Shown here: positions 52,505 through 61,562 of the stretch, piece by piece
How the letters are laid out: every line of letters begins with the position of its first letter
How positions within the stretch are numbered: position 1 is the first letter of the stretch
Assembly: GCA_034440235.1 (NCBI GenBank)
Contig: JAWXBR010000029.1
Location: forward strand, 1 to 64,000
Source of the DNA: JAWXBR01 sp034440235
Lineage (GTDB): Bacteria > Bacteroidota > Ignavibacteria > Kapaibacteriales > Kapaibacteriaceae
Direction: 5' to 3'
Length of the DNA: 64,000 bases
Notes under the pieces: model-generated
What the model was told of the DNA's origin: nothing
What the model saw: the letters and a program-made list of their open reading frames with translations, nothing else
Databases searched by the model: none
Made by a program: the position numbers and the translations under genes

Positions 52505-52555
52505 TCGCGCATCGCGTTTTACGACCTAGTGCTGTAGTTGCGCGTCGCGTTTTAC
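52501..52555 (+). repeat. 33-bp repeat across the OmpA-family stop codon
   Basis: gtagtcgcgcatcgcgtttt (52501) recurs at 52534 as gtagttgcgcgtcgcgtttt, an offset of 33 bases. The stop TAG (52502-52504) is copied in frame at 52535. The second copy reaches into the end of the convergent CDF gene. Confidence 0.85.
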
Positions 52556-53518
52556 CGGACACGTAGAGCCCAATGCACTCATGCACGAGCGGTCGCATGG
52601 CATTACATACACGCGGGGAATGGCCGTTGGAAATCGCTCACGCAGCTCCGACAGAATATTAGCCTCGAGCGCATAAAGCTGTTCAAGCGTATAGTCGAAA
52701 GGCATGACGAGGTCGATTTCTATAAAGATGTCCTTCCCCGACTGACGTGTGTGCACACTCTTGAATTCACACATATGCCGATAGTTCTGCGCAATGATGG
52801 CAATGATTTCGTACTGCATCTCATCGGGCAGCGTCCGATCGAGCAACTGCCGAAACGCCTCACGTCCGTGTGTAAATGGCACCTTTAACGTTACGAGTAG
52901 CAGTACAATCGCAGATACACCATCAACAATCACTGCAGCTTCTGTCATTTCAGCCATGAACAGCAAGCCCCCTACCACCAAGCCTCCCATTACGCCAAGC
53001 TCTAACCAAGAGTCAACGCGCCACAGCTCCGCATCATAACGAAACATGGGCATGTGAAATCGGTTTGCATAGCGATCGAGCGAATTGGCCGTGATACGCA
53101 TCACAATTAACGAAAGCACACTCCAGCTCAACAAAAGCCAAAGGTTGTGCGCAACCGGTGGCTGTCGAAATACATTTACAGCCTCGATAAGCGTATAGAA
53201 TGTAAGAATGGTTAATAGTGTAGCGCTGGCAAGAATTGCAAGCGACTCATACTTACCGTAACCATAGTTGAACGTCAGGTCCGGATTGCGCGAACTTCTC
53301 TGCACAGCCGCCAGAAACAACAGCGAGTTGCCAATATCGATAAGTGTAATAAATCCGTTCGTCTGGATAATAAGCGAATGCTCAAGCGCACCTAGAACCA
53401 GACTGCCTATGGCCAGAATGACACAGGCAACCAGTGAGAGTGCTGATGCAAATTCAGGAGCATCTCTGCGCAGGATATTCCGAATCATGCGACGTGCTCT
53501 ACCGACGAACTCTTTCAT
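52526..53518 (-). CDS. Cation diffusion facilitator-like transporter
   Basis: A 330-residue protein with six TM segments and a C-terminal ferredoxin-like domain (DKSG..IFIEIDLVMPFDYT region). Motifs of the CDF family are present but altered. TM2 reads TNGFITLIDIGNS where the usual motif is H-S-x-x-D, and TM5 reads AELWRVDSWLE without the metal-binding His. The canonical transport site would have two His and two Asp; here only the Asp residues remain. The metal specificity may therefore differ, or the protein may not transport zinc at all. It starts within the stop of the upstream SDR gene (4-base overlap). Confidence 0.82.
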   Translation of the reverse strand: MKEFVGRARRMIRNILRRDAPEFASALSLVACVILAIGSLVLGALEHSLIIQTNGFITLIDIGNSLLFLAAVQRSSRNPDLTFNYGYGKYESLAILASATLLTILTFYTLIEAVNVFRQPPVAHNLWLLLSWSVLSLIVMRITANSLDRYANRFHMPMFRYDAELWRVDSWLELGVMGGLVVGGLLFMAEMTEAAVIVDGVSAIVLLLVTLKVPFTHGREAFRQLLDRTLPDEMQYEIIAIIAQNYRHMCEFKSVHTRQSGKDIFIEIDLVMPFDYTLEQLYALEANILSELRERFPTAIPRVYVMPCDRSCMSALGSTCPVKRDAQLQH

Positions 53519-54459
53519 GCACCCATGCCGAGGGCTGATTTGAAGTATTCAATCGTACGCTTCAAGCCTTCCCCGCGCTGAACTGTTGGTGCCCAGCCTA
53601 ACAGTGTACGTGCAAGCGTTATGTCAGGCTGACGAACTTTTGGGTCGTCTTCTGGTAAGGGTCTAAAGACAATGGGGCTTGAAGAACCTGTCAATCGTAT
53701 GATCTCACGGGCGAGGTCGGCCATCGTTATTTCGTCTGGGTTGCCAATGTTTACGGGGTCTTGCATACTGCTCTTGAGCAGGCGGACGATGCCGTCTACG
53801 AGATCGTCGACATAACACACAGAACGCGTTTGCGTGCCATCACCAAATACCGTTACTTCTTTACCACGTAAAGCCTGCGACACAAAGGCGGGAATTGCAC
53901 GTCCGTCTTCGATACGCATGCGTGGACCGTAGGTATTAAAAATTCTTACAATGCGCGTATCGACGCCGTGATAGCGCCTGTATGCCATTGTCATGGCTTC
54001 GGCGAAACGCTTGGCTTCGTCATATACACCACGGATTCCCACTGGGTTTACATTTCCCCAGTACGATTCCTCCTGCGGATGCACAAGTGGATCGCCGTAC
54101 ACCTCGCTTGTACTTGCTAGCAAGAATCGCGCACCCTTGGCTTTTGCAAGTCCCAATGCTTTGTGCGTACCTAACGATCCAACCTTCAAGGTCTGGATAG
54201 GATAGCGCAAATAGTCTATGGGCGAAGCTGGTGATGCGAAATGAAGCACGGCATCGACTGGACCTTCAACGTGCATATAATTGGTAACGTCGTACTGAAC
54301 GATTTCGAATCGTTCGTTACCAATCAGATGTGCAATATTGGCCGGTGAGCCAGTGATAAAGTTGTCTATGCAGACAACTCGAGAACCATCTGCTATGAAA
54401 CGCTCGCACAAGTGCGAGCCAAGAAAGCCGGCTCCGCCGGTAATGAGGACACGCTGCAT
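53515..54459 (-). CDS. UDP-glucuronate decarboxylase-like SDR (UDP-xylose synthase)
   Basis: A 314-residue extended SDR. GGAGFLGSHLCERF is the NAD-binding motif and GVYDEAKRFAEA holds the Y-x-x-x-K catalytic pair. HFASPASPIDYLRYPIQTLK, STSEVYGDPL and YVDDLVDGI are typical of UXS. It converts UDP-glucuronate to UDP-xylose and CO2 in the cytoplasm, supplying xylose for surface glycans. Only the downstream CDF gene is linked to it (ATGA overlap); the pairing of a sugar enzyme with a cation transporter is odd. Confidence 0.92.
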   Translation of the reverse strand: MQRVLITGGAGFLGSHLCERFIADGSRVVCIDNFITGSPANIAHLIGNERFEIVQYDVTNYMHVEGPVDAVLHFASPASPIDYLRYPIQTLKVGSLGTHKALGLAKAKGARFLLASTSEVYGDPLVHPQEESYWGNVNPVGIRGVYDEAKRFAEAMTMAYRRYHGVDTRIVRIFNTYGPRMRIEDGRAIPAFVSQALRGKEVTVFGDGTQTRSVCYVDDLVDGIVRLLKSSMQDPVNIGNPDEITMADLAREIIRLTGSSSPIVFRPLPEDDPKVRQPDITLARTLLGWAPTVQRGEGLKRTIEYFKSALGMGA

Positions 54460-54476
54460 CTCTACAAATTACGGAA

Positions 54477-54542
54477 CGTGCTGCTAGGGAAGGTGCACCA
54501 CGTCGTTAGGGACGGTGAACAGTGCTGTTAGGGAAGGTGCAC
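54477..54542 (-). repeat. Three 22-bp tandem repeats across the ASPIC/FN3 gene stop codon
   Basis: On the minus strand units begin at 54542, 54520 and 54498 with gtgcaccttccctaacagc, gttcaccgtccctaacgac and gtgcaccttccctagcagc. The stop TAA (54530-54528) is copied as TAA (54508) and TAG (54486). With 22-base units the three stops occupy all three frames. The array fills the gap up to the SDR gene. Confidence 0.93.
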
Positions 54543-57500
54543 GCCTATACTATGATAAAACCTTCCGTCTGCCTCGACGGTTATAAACACAGCTCCGGAC
54601 GGCCATTCATGCGCAAGGAGATTGAGACTACCAAGAGTTGCGGCATCGTTGACTCTGCGTTCGACGAGCAGCGAGCCATTCATGTCGTGCACACGTATGG
54701 TTGCGGAGTTGCACCAGGGCAGACCAATGGTTACGCGGTCTGTAAATGGCATGGGCGACATCTGTAGGGAAGTGGTGCGGGCGCCAGTTTGAACGTCTTC
54801 GCTGACGTCTGAGATGGTAAAGCCAGTTTTGAACCACCAGATGTCGGACCACGGACCGAAACCGAATCCCGTAACAAGTCGAACGCGCCAATAATATTTC
54901 TGATTTAGTAAGAGGTATTGTCCAATCTCGATGGTGTCTGGTGTAGTGCCAGTATCCAAAATGTCTAGGCACAAAGAATCGAGTGCGAAATGCATGACGT
55001 ACGTGGCAAGAAAACTAGCATCGAGTCCGGCCGGTTTTCTCCATCGCAACTGCACTTTCGAAAGAACATTTGTTTCGCCATTGTATGGGGCGATCTGTTC
55101 GATTCGACCTGGGAAGGCTTTTGTGGAGAATTTCCATGTCTCAGACCAGATCCCATTCACCCCGCTTTGAATAGGCTGCACACGCCAATACAGAGTGGTC
55201 GCGGGTAGAATGTCACGCACGGTAGACTCAAGGTTGTCGACGACAGTATCTATCAACGCACTTGCAAAGGAGGTGTCTTTTGCAACTTGAATACGATATT
55301 CCGATAGCGCATTAATCTGTCGACTGTCGTTCTGATGCGTCCAACGCAGTTGCACCTCGGGCAAGTAAATATTCTCGCCATCTGGAGGTGAGAAGAGAAA
55401 CAAACCACTTGGAATGACTTTGCCGACAGTCATCGGCCACGCAGTTGACCACTGAGATGTTGTACCATTTGCAAAGTGTGCCCGCAGCCGCCATACGTAC
55501 TCTGTTGAGTTCGGAATTGCGGTTTCGGTTGTGTGTGTTGTATTTGCTATCCCACTCCTTGAGTAAACAAGTCGATTAAACGATGGCAACTTGGAAACTT
55601 GCACGTCATATGTAACACCGGCACCCATATCAGACCAGGCGAATTGTGGTTGTGTTGAAACCTCAACAGCATTGAACAACGGTTGTTGTTGGCGCGGAGC
55701 TCCTGCAATACGCACAATGGTACCTGACGTGTTCAGCACATAGGCGCCATTGGCGGCTATGTTGCGAAATGTGCTAGAAGAGTTGTCACTGTATTTGACA
55801 ACAATGCTATCTGCCTTAACGTTCGTGCCAAGGCCAAACGTCATAACAGCACTATTGCATGAACCCCGTCCAGTAGAAATCGTACCCGGAAAAAATATTC
55901 GTTTTGCAGTAGTGCCGGCAAAGACTGAGACATGCGAGCCGAAGCAATCCTTTGTGACCGCTGGTCTGCTGTCGTTTCGTAAACGAATGCTAATGCCGTT
56001 GTTCGTGTTCGATTGGTTGTTCCGAAGAACTGCAGTTCGATTGACAATGAAATCCGGATCGCCATCCATGTCTATATCGGTCCGCAACGCAAAACCAACG
56101 TCTATTACCGGTAGGCCAAACGCGAACGCATCGCGAGAATACGAGCGTCTACCGTTCACAACACGTTGCGTAAGAATGCTAATGAAGGCACGGTCTTGAA
56201 TTGACAGTTGCGTATCAGGAACAACACATGCGAAGTCTTGAAGGCCGTCCAGGTTGATGTCAGCACTTGTGTAGCCATTTGTTGAACCCACAAAAGGTAG
56301 GCCGACATTCGTCCAAATGGTGTCGAATGTCAGCGCGCTTACGCTTCTGTTTCGCCACACGATCGAGGCATCTTGAAGTGGATCGGGATTGTCTACGCGT
56401 ATAGAATTTGCGACAAGAATATCCGTGAGTCCATCATTGTTAAAGTCGCCCCATTCCGCCCCCTCACCATTTCCGTGAGAGCCTGCGACGAGACTGCCGA
56501 TGCGTCCGGGTGTATTAATGACGGTGAATTTCCCCGAACCGTTGTTCACAAAAAGTCTGTCGGGTTGATCACCGCGGGTAACTACCATGAGGTCTGTAAA
56601 TCCGTCGCCATTGATGTCACCAAGGCTAGCGCTACCACAGATGTCATACGGTGCCGGCTCTGCATCTGCGAGCCCAGAGGAAATTGTTGCCTCGGTGAAT
56701 TTGCCAGATCCATCATTCAGCCAAAGCATGTCTTGTTCATCGCGACCAACGAAAAAGTCTGGATCGCCATCATTCTCTGCATCGAACCACAGTAACACAT
56801 TTATGGCGCCCCCGCCACTAATACCGCTGGCTGTGGTGATATCTGTGAAATGATGTAGTGAATCGGTGCGCAGTAGGCGTAGTGCCTGCGTTTCGTGATC
56901 ATGGATGATACAGTCTAAATCTCCATCGCGATCGATGTCGGCCCATGCGCTAATGTCCGCTCCAAATCGAGAATTCGCAGGCTGTACAGTTATCGCTCTC
57001 AATTCGAGCGTTCCTGCATTTCTATTCAAGGTCATCAAGCTGTCAAACATTACATCGTCGAAGCCATCGCCGTCGATGTCGACCACCGATGCATTGTTGC
57101 TGCCATATTCCCACGCTGCAATCTCATTGTATTCGGCAAGCATGCTGCCCGATTGCGGTTGCACACGCACGGCATGAATCTCGTAATCGTGTTCGACGAT
57201 TATTTGAATGGCAAACTTCTGCGAAACAGGAAAAATTTTTGGTTTAGCGCTATTTCTATCGATGGCGACGCTGTATGAAACGGTGTCGAGCGGACTAAAG
57301 ATGGACGAACTTGTTCGCGTAGACCAGAACATGTCGCCAGTATTCGTCTTGTGTGATAGTATGAACGCTTCGTAGCCTGCAAGGACGATGTTTCGCGAAC
57401 GTAGGTCAATGTCAACCGTTTGACTGTCTCTTGTGATGTCTACAACTACAGGAAACGAAAGTCCCGCACGGCTCCAATACTCAGACATCGGAGCGAACGG

Positions 57501-57743
57501 TGTTAATCGCGAGGTGCTCGAAAAGTGTATGGTATCTGAGCCAGGTAATTTCGACTGGTAGAAAATGCGAAGTCCGACAACTCGACACGGGGGCAGATTA
57601 CGCACGACATGGCTTTCTTCCCATGCACCGTCGCGAATCAGTGCGAAATAGCTCGGTGTACTAAACCGAGGAATGGTATCGGTTCTGGCTGATAACTGCA
57701 CAACCGCTAGACAGAACAGAAGACTAAAGAGAAATATCTGCAT
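54528..57743 (-). CDS. FG-GAP, ASPIC/UnbV, fibronectin III protein with T9SS tail, copy A
   Basis: 1071 residues, signal peptide MQIFLFSLLFCLAVVQLSAR. Residues about 195-600 are FG-GAP/VCBS repeats (VDIDGDGFDDVMF, DIDRDGDLDCII, DINGDGFTDLM). An ASPIC/UnbV domain follows (GISIRLRNDSRPAV, KADSIVVKYSDNS). About 690-980 contains three fibronectin III-like domains (TYDVQVSKLPSFN, YRIQVAKDTSFA, YYWRVRLVTG). The end (SPMPFTDRVTIGLPW ... RVHDMNGSLL) is a T9SS type A sorting domain. It is a giant exported protein of unknown ligand. It lies 67 bases behind copy B on the same strand. Confidence 0.87.
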   Translation of the reverse strand: MQIFLFSLLFCLAVVQLSARTDTIPRFSTPSYFALIRDGAWEESHVVRNLPPCRVVGLRIFYQSKLPGSDTIHFSSTSRLTPFAPMSEYWSRAGLSFPVVVDITRDSQTVDIDLRSRNIVLAGYEAFILSHKTNTGDMFWSTRTSSSIFSPLDTVSYSVAIDRNSAKPKIFPVSQKFAIQIIVEHDYEIHAVRVQPQSGSMLAEYNEIAAWEYGSNNASVVDIDGDGFDDVMFDSLMTLNRNAGTLELRAITVQPANSRFGADISAWADIDRDGDLDCIIHDHETQALRLLRTDSLHHFTDITTASGISGGGAINVLLWFDAENDGDPDFFVGRDEQDMLWLNDGSGKFTEATISSGLADAEPAPYDICGSASLGDINGDGFTDLMVVTRGDQPDRLFVNNGSGKFTVINTPGRIGSLVAGSHGNGEGAEWGDFNNDGLTDILVANSIRVDNPDPLQDASIVWRNRSVSALTFDTIWTNVGLPFVGSTNGYTSADINLDGLQDFACVVPDTQLSIQDRAFISILTQRVVNGRRSYSRDAFAFGLPVIDVGFALRTDIDMDGDPDFIVNRTAVLRNNQSNTNNGISIRLRNDSRPAVTKDCFGSHVSVFAGTTAKRIFFPGTISTGRGSCNSAVMTFGLGTNVKADSIVVKYSDNSSSTFRNIAANGAYVLNTSGTIVRIAGAPRQQQPLFNAVEVSTQPQFAWSDMGAGVTYDVQVSKLPSFNRLVYSRSGIANTTHTTETAIPNSTEYVWRLRAHFANGTTSQWSTAWPMTVGKVIPSGLFLFSPPDGENIYLPEVQLRWTHQNDSRQINALSEYRIQVAKDTSFASALIDTVVDNLESTVRDILPATTLYWRVQPIQSGVNGIWSETWKFSTKAFPGRIEQIAPYNGETNVLSKVQLRWRKPAGLDASFLATYVMHFALDSLCLDILDTGTTPDTIEIGQYLLLNQKYYWRVRLVTGFGFGPWSDIWWFKTGFTISDVSEDVQTGARTTSLQMSPMPFTDRVTIGLPWCNSATIRVHDMNGSLLVERRVNDAATLGSLNLLAHEWPSGAVFITVEADGRFYHSIGVHLP

Positions 57744-57810
57744 TGTTGGCTCTAATCAAGACCTATGCCACGAATACTGGCTGCTGGCCTCTATTGTATG
57801 AATACTGCCC

Positions 57811-60800
57811 TTAACGTGTGACTACGATTGGGTAAATACTCTGAACTCCACCAATACTAACTGAAATGAAGTATGGTCCAGATGGGACCTGCCCTGAAGA
57901 CCATAGAAACCGATGCTTGCCAGGTGACAATGTGGTGTTCGCAAGGTCTGCCAGACAACGAGCCGTTAGATCAAACACCGATACGTTGATATCTGCCTCG
58001 GTGGCTAAATCAAGTTCTATTTCGCATGTGGATGTATGGTCGTTGTACTGTACAATAACTGAGGCGTCGTTGTGTGTATTGAAGGCCACCGCACTCGATG
58101 CGTCTACGACGAACGACCACGTTGCGCTCCACGGACCTTGACCTTCGTCGTTCTTGGCTGCGACATGCCAGAAATATCGACGTCCGGCCTTCAATGCGCC
58201 GATAGGCGTAGCGACGGTGTCGGTTCGGAGTCTGGGTGTCGTGGTTGCAAACGTCGCCACCGAATCGTACTCAAACACATACCCGCCGTCTTCCCAGGCT
58301 AGATCATGCCATTCGAACCTTGGTCGTATTAGCTGACCCGTTGCAGAGTCTGCAGGCAAACGCAGTGCGACTGCACCTGGCAAACCATACGTAGCAAAGT
58401 GTCCAACACTAGACCATGCCCCAATCGATTCTGAAGAGCGGGAACGTACACGCCACGCATATTCGGTGAGAGGCTGTAGCACAATACCGGTGAGAGTTGC
58501 ACCAATTCTGTTAGTAACTTCCTTTACGATGTCTGTAAACGTCGTATCACTGGCTATCTGCACATCGTATGTAACAGACGGTTGTTCGTACGACGAAAAC
58601 GCAGATCGTGTCCATTGAAACACAGCCTTCTTTGTTCGTACCCCATATTCCCCTTGTGATGGTGCAATAAGGGTAGGGGTCTTAGGCATGGGGCTGCCTA
58701 CGGTGAAATTCCACACGCTGGAAAATCTCGAACCAGAATCGTTCGCACGAACTCGCCAGTAAACAGTCTGTCCATCTAAAAGGCCATTCAAGGTTATTGT
58801 CGTGTCAATAATTCCACCTAAAGGGTTTGTTATCAGTGCTGTCGCGAACGTGCTATCGTATGAAGCCTCGACGTGGTAGGATGTAGCAACGCCAGAATCT
58901 GGTTGCGTTGAATACCAATGCAGCGTTGTTACCGTCGGAATATTTGACGCATAATTCGAAGGTGTTTTTAGTCTTGGAGCAAGGCTCGTTCTCTTTATCG
59001 TAGCAAGTGGATCATGAGCAATTGTGAGCATCGAGTTTCGGAGGGTCGGACCAACCCGCGTAATCGTGCCATCTGGCCAATACACGACAATAGAGTCGGC
59101 TTGTGCAGTGGTTCCTATCCCGAAGTGCAATAGACTTGTCATCTGCGATGCACGACCACCAGAAACAGTGCCCGAAAGCCATCGATGATATCGCTTGCCT
59201 TGCGCGCTAAGCACAACGCGCGTGCCATAGGGCTCCTGAATGGCGCGACGAAGCTTTACTACAATGGAATTTCCGCGGGAGGCGTCGTTTCTAAACAACT
59301 TTACGTTTTCAGTGCCACTTGAGCATAATATGTCCATGTCGCCATCTCTGTCGAAGTCGAAGCGCACGCCTGTCCATGCGCCGTGGATACGCATTCCGAG
59401 TTCCCAAGTGACGTCGGTCATCGCGCCATCGTTGCGGTACATGTGACTGTACCGGGTAGAGTCACTTCCAAAAGCTTGATATGAAATCTGTCCGTGCCAA
59501 AGGTCCTGATCGCCATCATGATCGTAATCAAAGAAGCACATCCCGGCGTTCATTTCCTTGAACGTAACACCACCATTTGCGCGCGTGATGGGCGTGAACT
59601 GAAACGCAGGTGGACCTGAGTTTTTGAATAGCAGCGAAGGGTTGGAGTACTGTGCACGCGAATCCGGGTGACCAAGGTTGCCAACGGCCAAGTCTACATC
59701 GCCATCGTTATCGATGTCGGCCCAGTCGCTTCCCATACCGTGTCCGAAGTACCCGGGCACACTGGTTGGCATGCCCTGTGTTCCTGTTGACACAGAGACA
59801 TCAGTGAATGTCCCATCGCCATTGTTTCTATAAAGACGATCAGGAGCCAGTCTATACGTTGCGACAAAAATGTCCGGACGGCCGTCGTTGTTGTAGTCGC
59901 ACACCGAGGCGCCCCACGTATCTAAAAACGGCGAGGGTTCAGCATTGGCAATGTTCGATTGGACGGTGACATCCTCAAAGCCTGCCTCGCCAAGATTCCT
60001 GAACAGTCTATCGGGAAAGTAAACTTCCTGACCATTCTGCTCGGTTCTGCCATTGGCAATAAATAGATCGAGCTTACCATCCGCATCATAGTCCAGCCAG
60101 AGCGGAGTAACTCCTGGTGCATTGTTTGCAATGCCAGACCCAGGTATGAACTGGCCGTCTAGCGTTTGTATGAATAGTCTGTCGTTGTTAAAACCTTGCA
60201 TCGAAAAGCAGTCTGGCCTTCCATCGCCATTCACGTCAGCCCACACCGATGGTGCATTCGGAGAAATTCCGGACGATACTCGTCTAAAGCTCTCGCCATT
60301 TTGGTTGAGATAAATGGTGCCATTAATCACAACATCTTCGAAGCCATCGCTGTTCACGTCTACAATGCTTGCCATATCTGCTTTAATCGGTGTCGAACCA
60401 GCGAGCAGCCCGACCGCTGCTGTAACGTCTACAAACGAAGGCGCTGGCATTGGAAACGAGCCTTTGCCAGGCGCAGGATAGTTATACTCGACATGCAGAC
60501 GTACCATGTAGTCGCCGCGCGACAAATAGTAGATGCCAGGTATCTGGAAAAAGTTGGGATTGGGTGTTGTTGGATCGTAGTAGTAGGAAGAGGGTGGCGA
60601 TTGACCTGCATCCTGACCAAACTGCGGTGCTCCTACGCGCACTAGATGCTGCACAACAACACGATCAAAGCCCCCTATCATCAGGGAATCTTGTGACAGA
60701 TCGATATACAACCAGCCCGTCTGAGAGACGTTCACTACACGCTTCGCAAGTGTGTTATACGCGTACGCCCATACGGTTGGCGGAATCGTTCCCTCTGAGG

Positions 60801-61038
60801 CATCCCCGGTAATTCGAATTGTGTCGGTGCCCGTGCCAACATAGTAAACACTTATACCAACTATTCGGCAAGGGGCTCCCGGCTGAAGGATAATCGATTC
60901 TTCCCAGCCTGTTGTAAGGGTATTTACACCAGAGTAGACGCCATTATCACGTGAGATCGTATCAACGCGTGCGTGAGCATCGGCGAGAGAACACAAGAAG
61001 ACAAGTGCGATGAGGAGTAACATGGCCACATCAGACAA
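57811..61038 (-). CDS. FG-GAP, ASPIC/UnbV, fibronectin III protein with T9SS tail, copy B
   Basis: 1075 residues with the same order of domains as copy A. Signal peptide MSDVAMLLLIALVFLCSLA (a second ATG five codons in, at 61023, is also possible). FG-GAP repeats include DVNSDGFEDVVI, DYDADGKLDLFI and DFDRDGDMDILC. ASPIC/UnbV is at about 600-690 (EPYGTRVVLSAQGKRYHRWL, ADSIVVYWPDGT). Three FN3-like domains follow (SYHVEASYDSTF, TYDVQIASDTTF, AWRVRSRSSES). The T9SS tail is ADINVSVFDLTARCLADL. It starts eight bases after the small membrane protein, so 61487 to 54528 is likely one transcript. Confidence 0.87.
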   Translation of the reverse strand: MSDVAMLLLIALVFLCSLADAHARVDTISRDNGVYSGVNTLTTGWEESIILQPGAPCRIVGISVYYVGTGTDTIRITGDASEGTIPPTVWAYAYNTLAKRVVNVSQTGWLYIDLSQDSLMIGGFDRVVVQHLVRVGAPQFGQDAGQSPPSSYYYDPTTPNPNFFQIPGIYYLSRGDYMVRLHVEYNYPAPGKGSFPMPAPSFVDVTAAVGLLAGSTPIKADMASIVDVNSDGFEDVVINGTIYLNQNGESFRRVSSGISPNAPSVWADVNGDGRPDCFSMQGFNNDRLFIQTLDGQFIPGSGIANNAPGVTPLWLDYDADGKLDLFIANGRTEQNGQEVYFPDRLFRNLGEAGFEDVTVQSNIANAEPSPFLDTWGASVCDYNNDGRPDIFVATYRLAPDRLYRNNGDGTFTDVSVSTGTQGMPTSVPGYFGHGMGSDWADIDNDGDVDLAVGNLGHPDSRAQYSNPSLLFKNSGPPAFQFTPITRANGGVTFKEMNAGMCFFDYDHDGDQDLWHGQISYQAFGSDSTRYSHMYRNDGAMTDVTWELGMRIHGAWTGVRFDFDRDGDMDILCSSGTENVKLFRNDASRGNSIVVKLRRAIQEPYGTRVVLSAQGKRYHRWLSGTVSGGRASQMTSLLHFGIGTTAQADSIVVYWPDGTITRVGPTLRNSMLTIAHDPLATIKRTSLAPRLKTPSNYASNIPTVTTLHWYSTQPDSGVATSYHVEASYDSTFATALITNPLGGIIDTTITLNGLLDGQTVYWRVRANDSGSRFSSVWNFTVGSPMPKTPTLIAPSQGEYGVRTKKAVFQWTRSAFSSYEQPSVTYDVQIASDTTFTDIVKEVTNRIGATLTGIVLQPLTEYAWRVRSRSSESIGAWSSVGHFATYGLPGAVALRLPADSATGQLIRPRFEWHDLAWEDGGYVFEYDSVATFATTTPRLRTDTVATPIGALKAGRRYFWHVAAKNDEGQGPWSATWSFVVDASSAVAFNTHNDASVIVQYNDHTSTCEIELDLATEADINVSVFDLTARCLADLANTTLSPGKHRFLWSSGQVPSGPYFISVSIGGVQSIYPIVVTR

Positions 61039-61046
61039 AAACAGAA

Positions 61047-61487
61047 TTACTTAGCAATGGCTGTTGCAAGCCGAACGTACTGCAGGGCGATGAGTGTAGC
61101 GCCAGCCACAAGCCCGATTGCGAATATACCATTCCATATAGACCAAGGCGTGTTCTTCGGAGGTATGATCATTGTGAAAAGAGAGGGTTTTGCTGCAATG
61201 TCGTTGATCGTGACGTGTTGAGGCGCTGTGCCCAACGCATCGGCAGAGTCAAGAACAGCACGCAGTCGACGCTCTTCGCGTGCGTAATCGAGTCCCCATA
61301 TCGTTAGCAGCACGAAATACACATACGTCTGTCCAGCGCGCAAATTCAGAATGGTGTTTGCATCAAGACCTGGTATGACATAGATGAAAATCCAGAACAT
61401 ACCTGTTATTGCAAACAGCATTCTCAGGATTCGTCCGTACAGCTTTCGTTGATCAACATATCGCGATGCTATCGTTTCGTGAAGCAT
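61047..61487 (-). CDS. Small membrane protein of unknown family
   Basis: 146 residues, not recognised. It has three likely TM segments: LFAITGMFWIFIYVIPG, TYVYFVLLTIWGLDY and IWNGIFAIGLVAGATLIALQ, with a polar middle part (AREERRLRAVLDSADALG). It precedes the two giant ASPIC proteins with an 8-base gap, so it may serve in their synthesis or export. The hydrophobic and charge pattern does not point to a known family. Confidence 0.6.
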   Translation of the reverse strand: MLHETIASRYVDQRKLYGRILRMLFAITGMFWIFIYVIPGLDANTILNLRAGQTYVYFVLLTIWGLDYAREERRLRAVLDSADALGTAPQHVTINDIAAKPSLFTMIIPPKNTPWSIWNGIFAIGLVAGATLIALQYVRLATAIAK

Positions 61488-61493
61488 TGTTAT

Positions 61494-61540
61494 GCCCTAA
61501 AAAAGAAACGCGCAGACAACGATAAACGAAGTCTGCGCGT
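61494..61540 (-). terminator. Rho-independent terminator after rpsP
   Basis: On the minus strand acgcgcagac (61540-61531) pairs perfectly with gtctgcgcgt (61517-61508), with a 13-base loop, then ttcttttttag. This 10-bp GC-rich stem with a T run ends the ffh-rpsP unit, 23 bases after the rpsP stop. Confidence 0.9.
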
Positions 61541-61562
61541 AGTTGACAATATCTACGTTACT

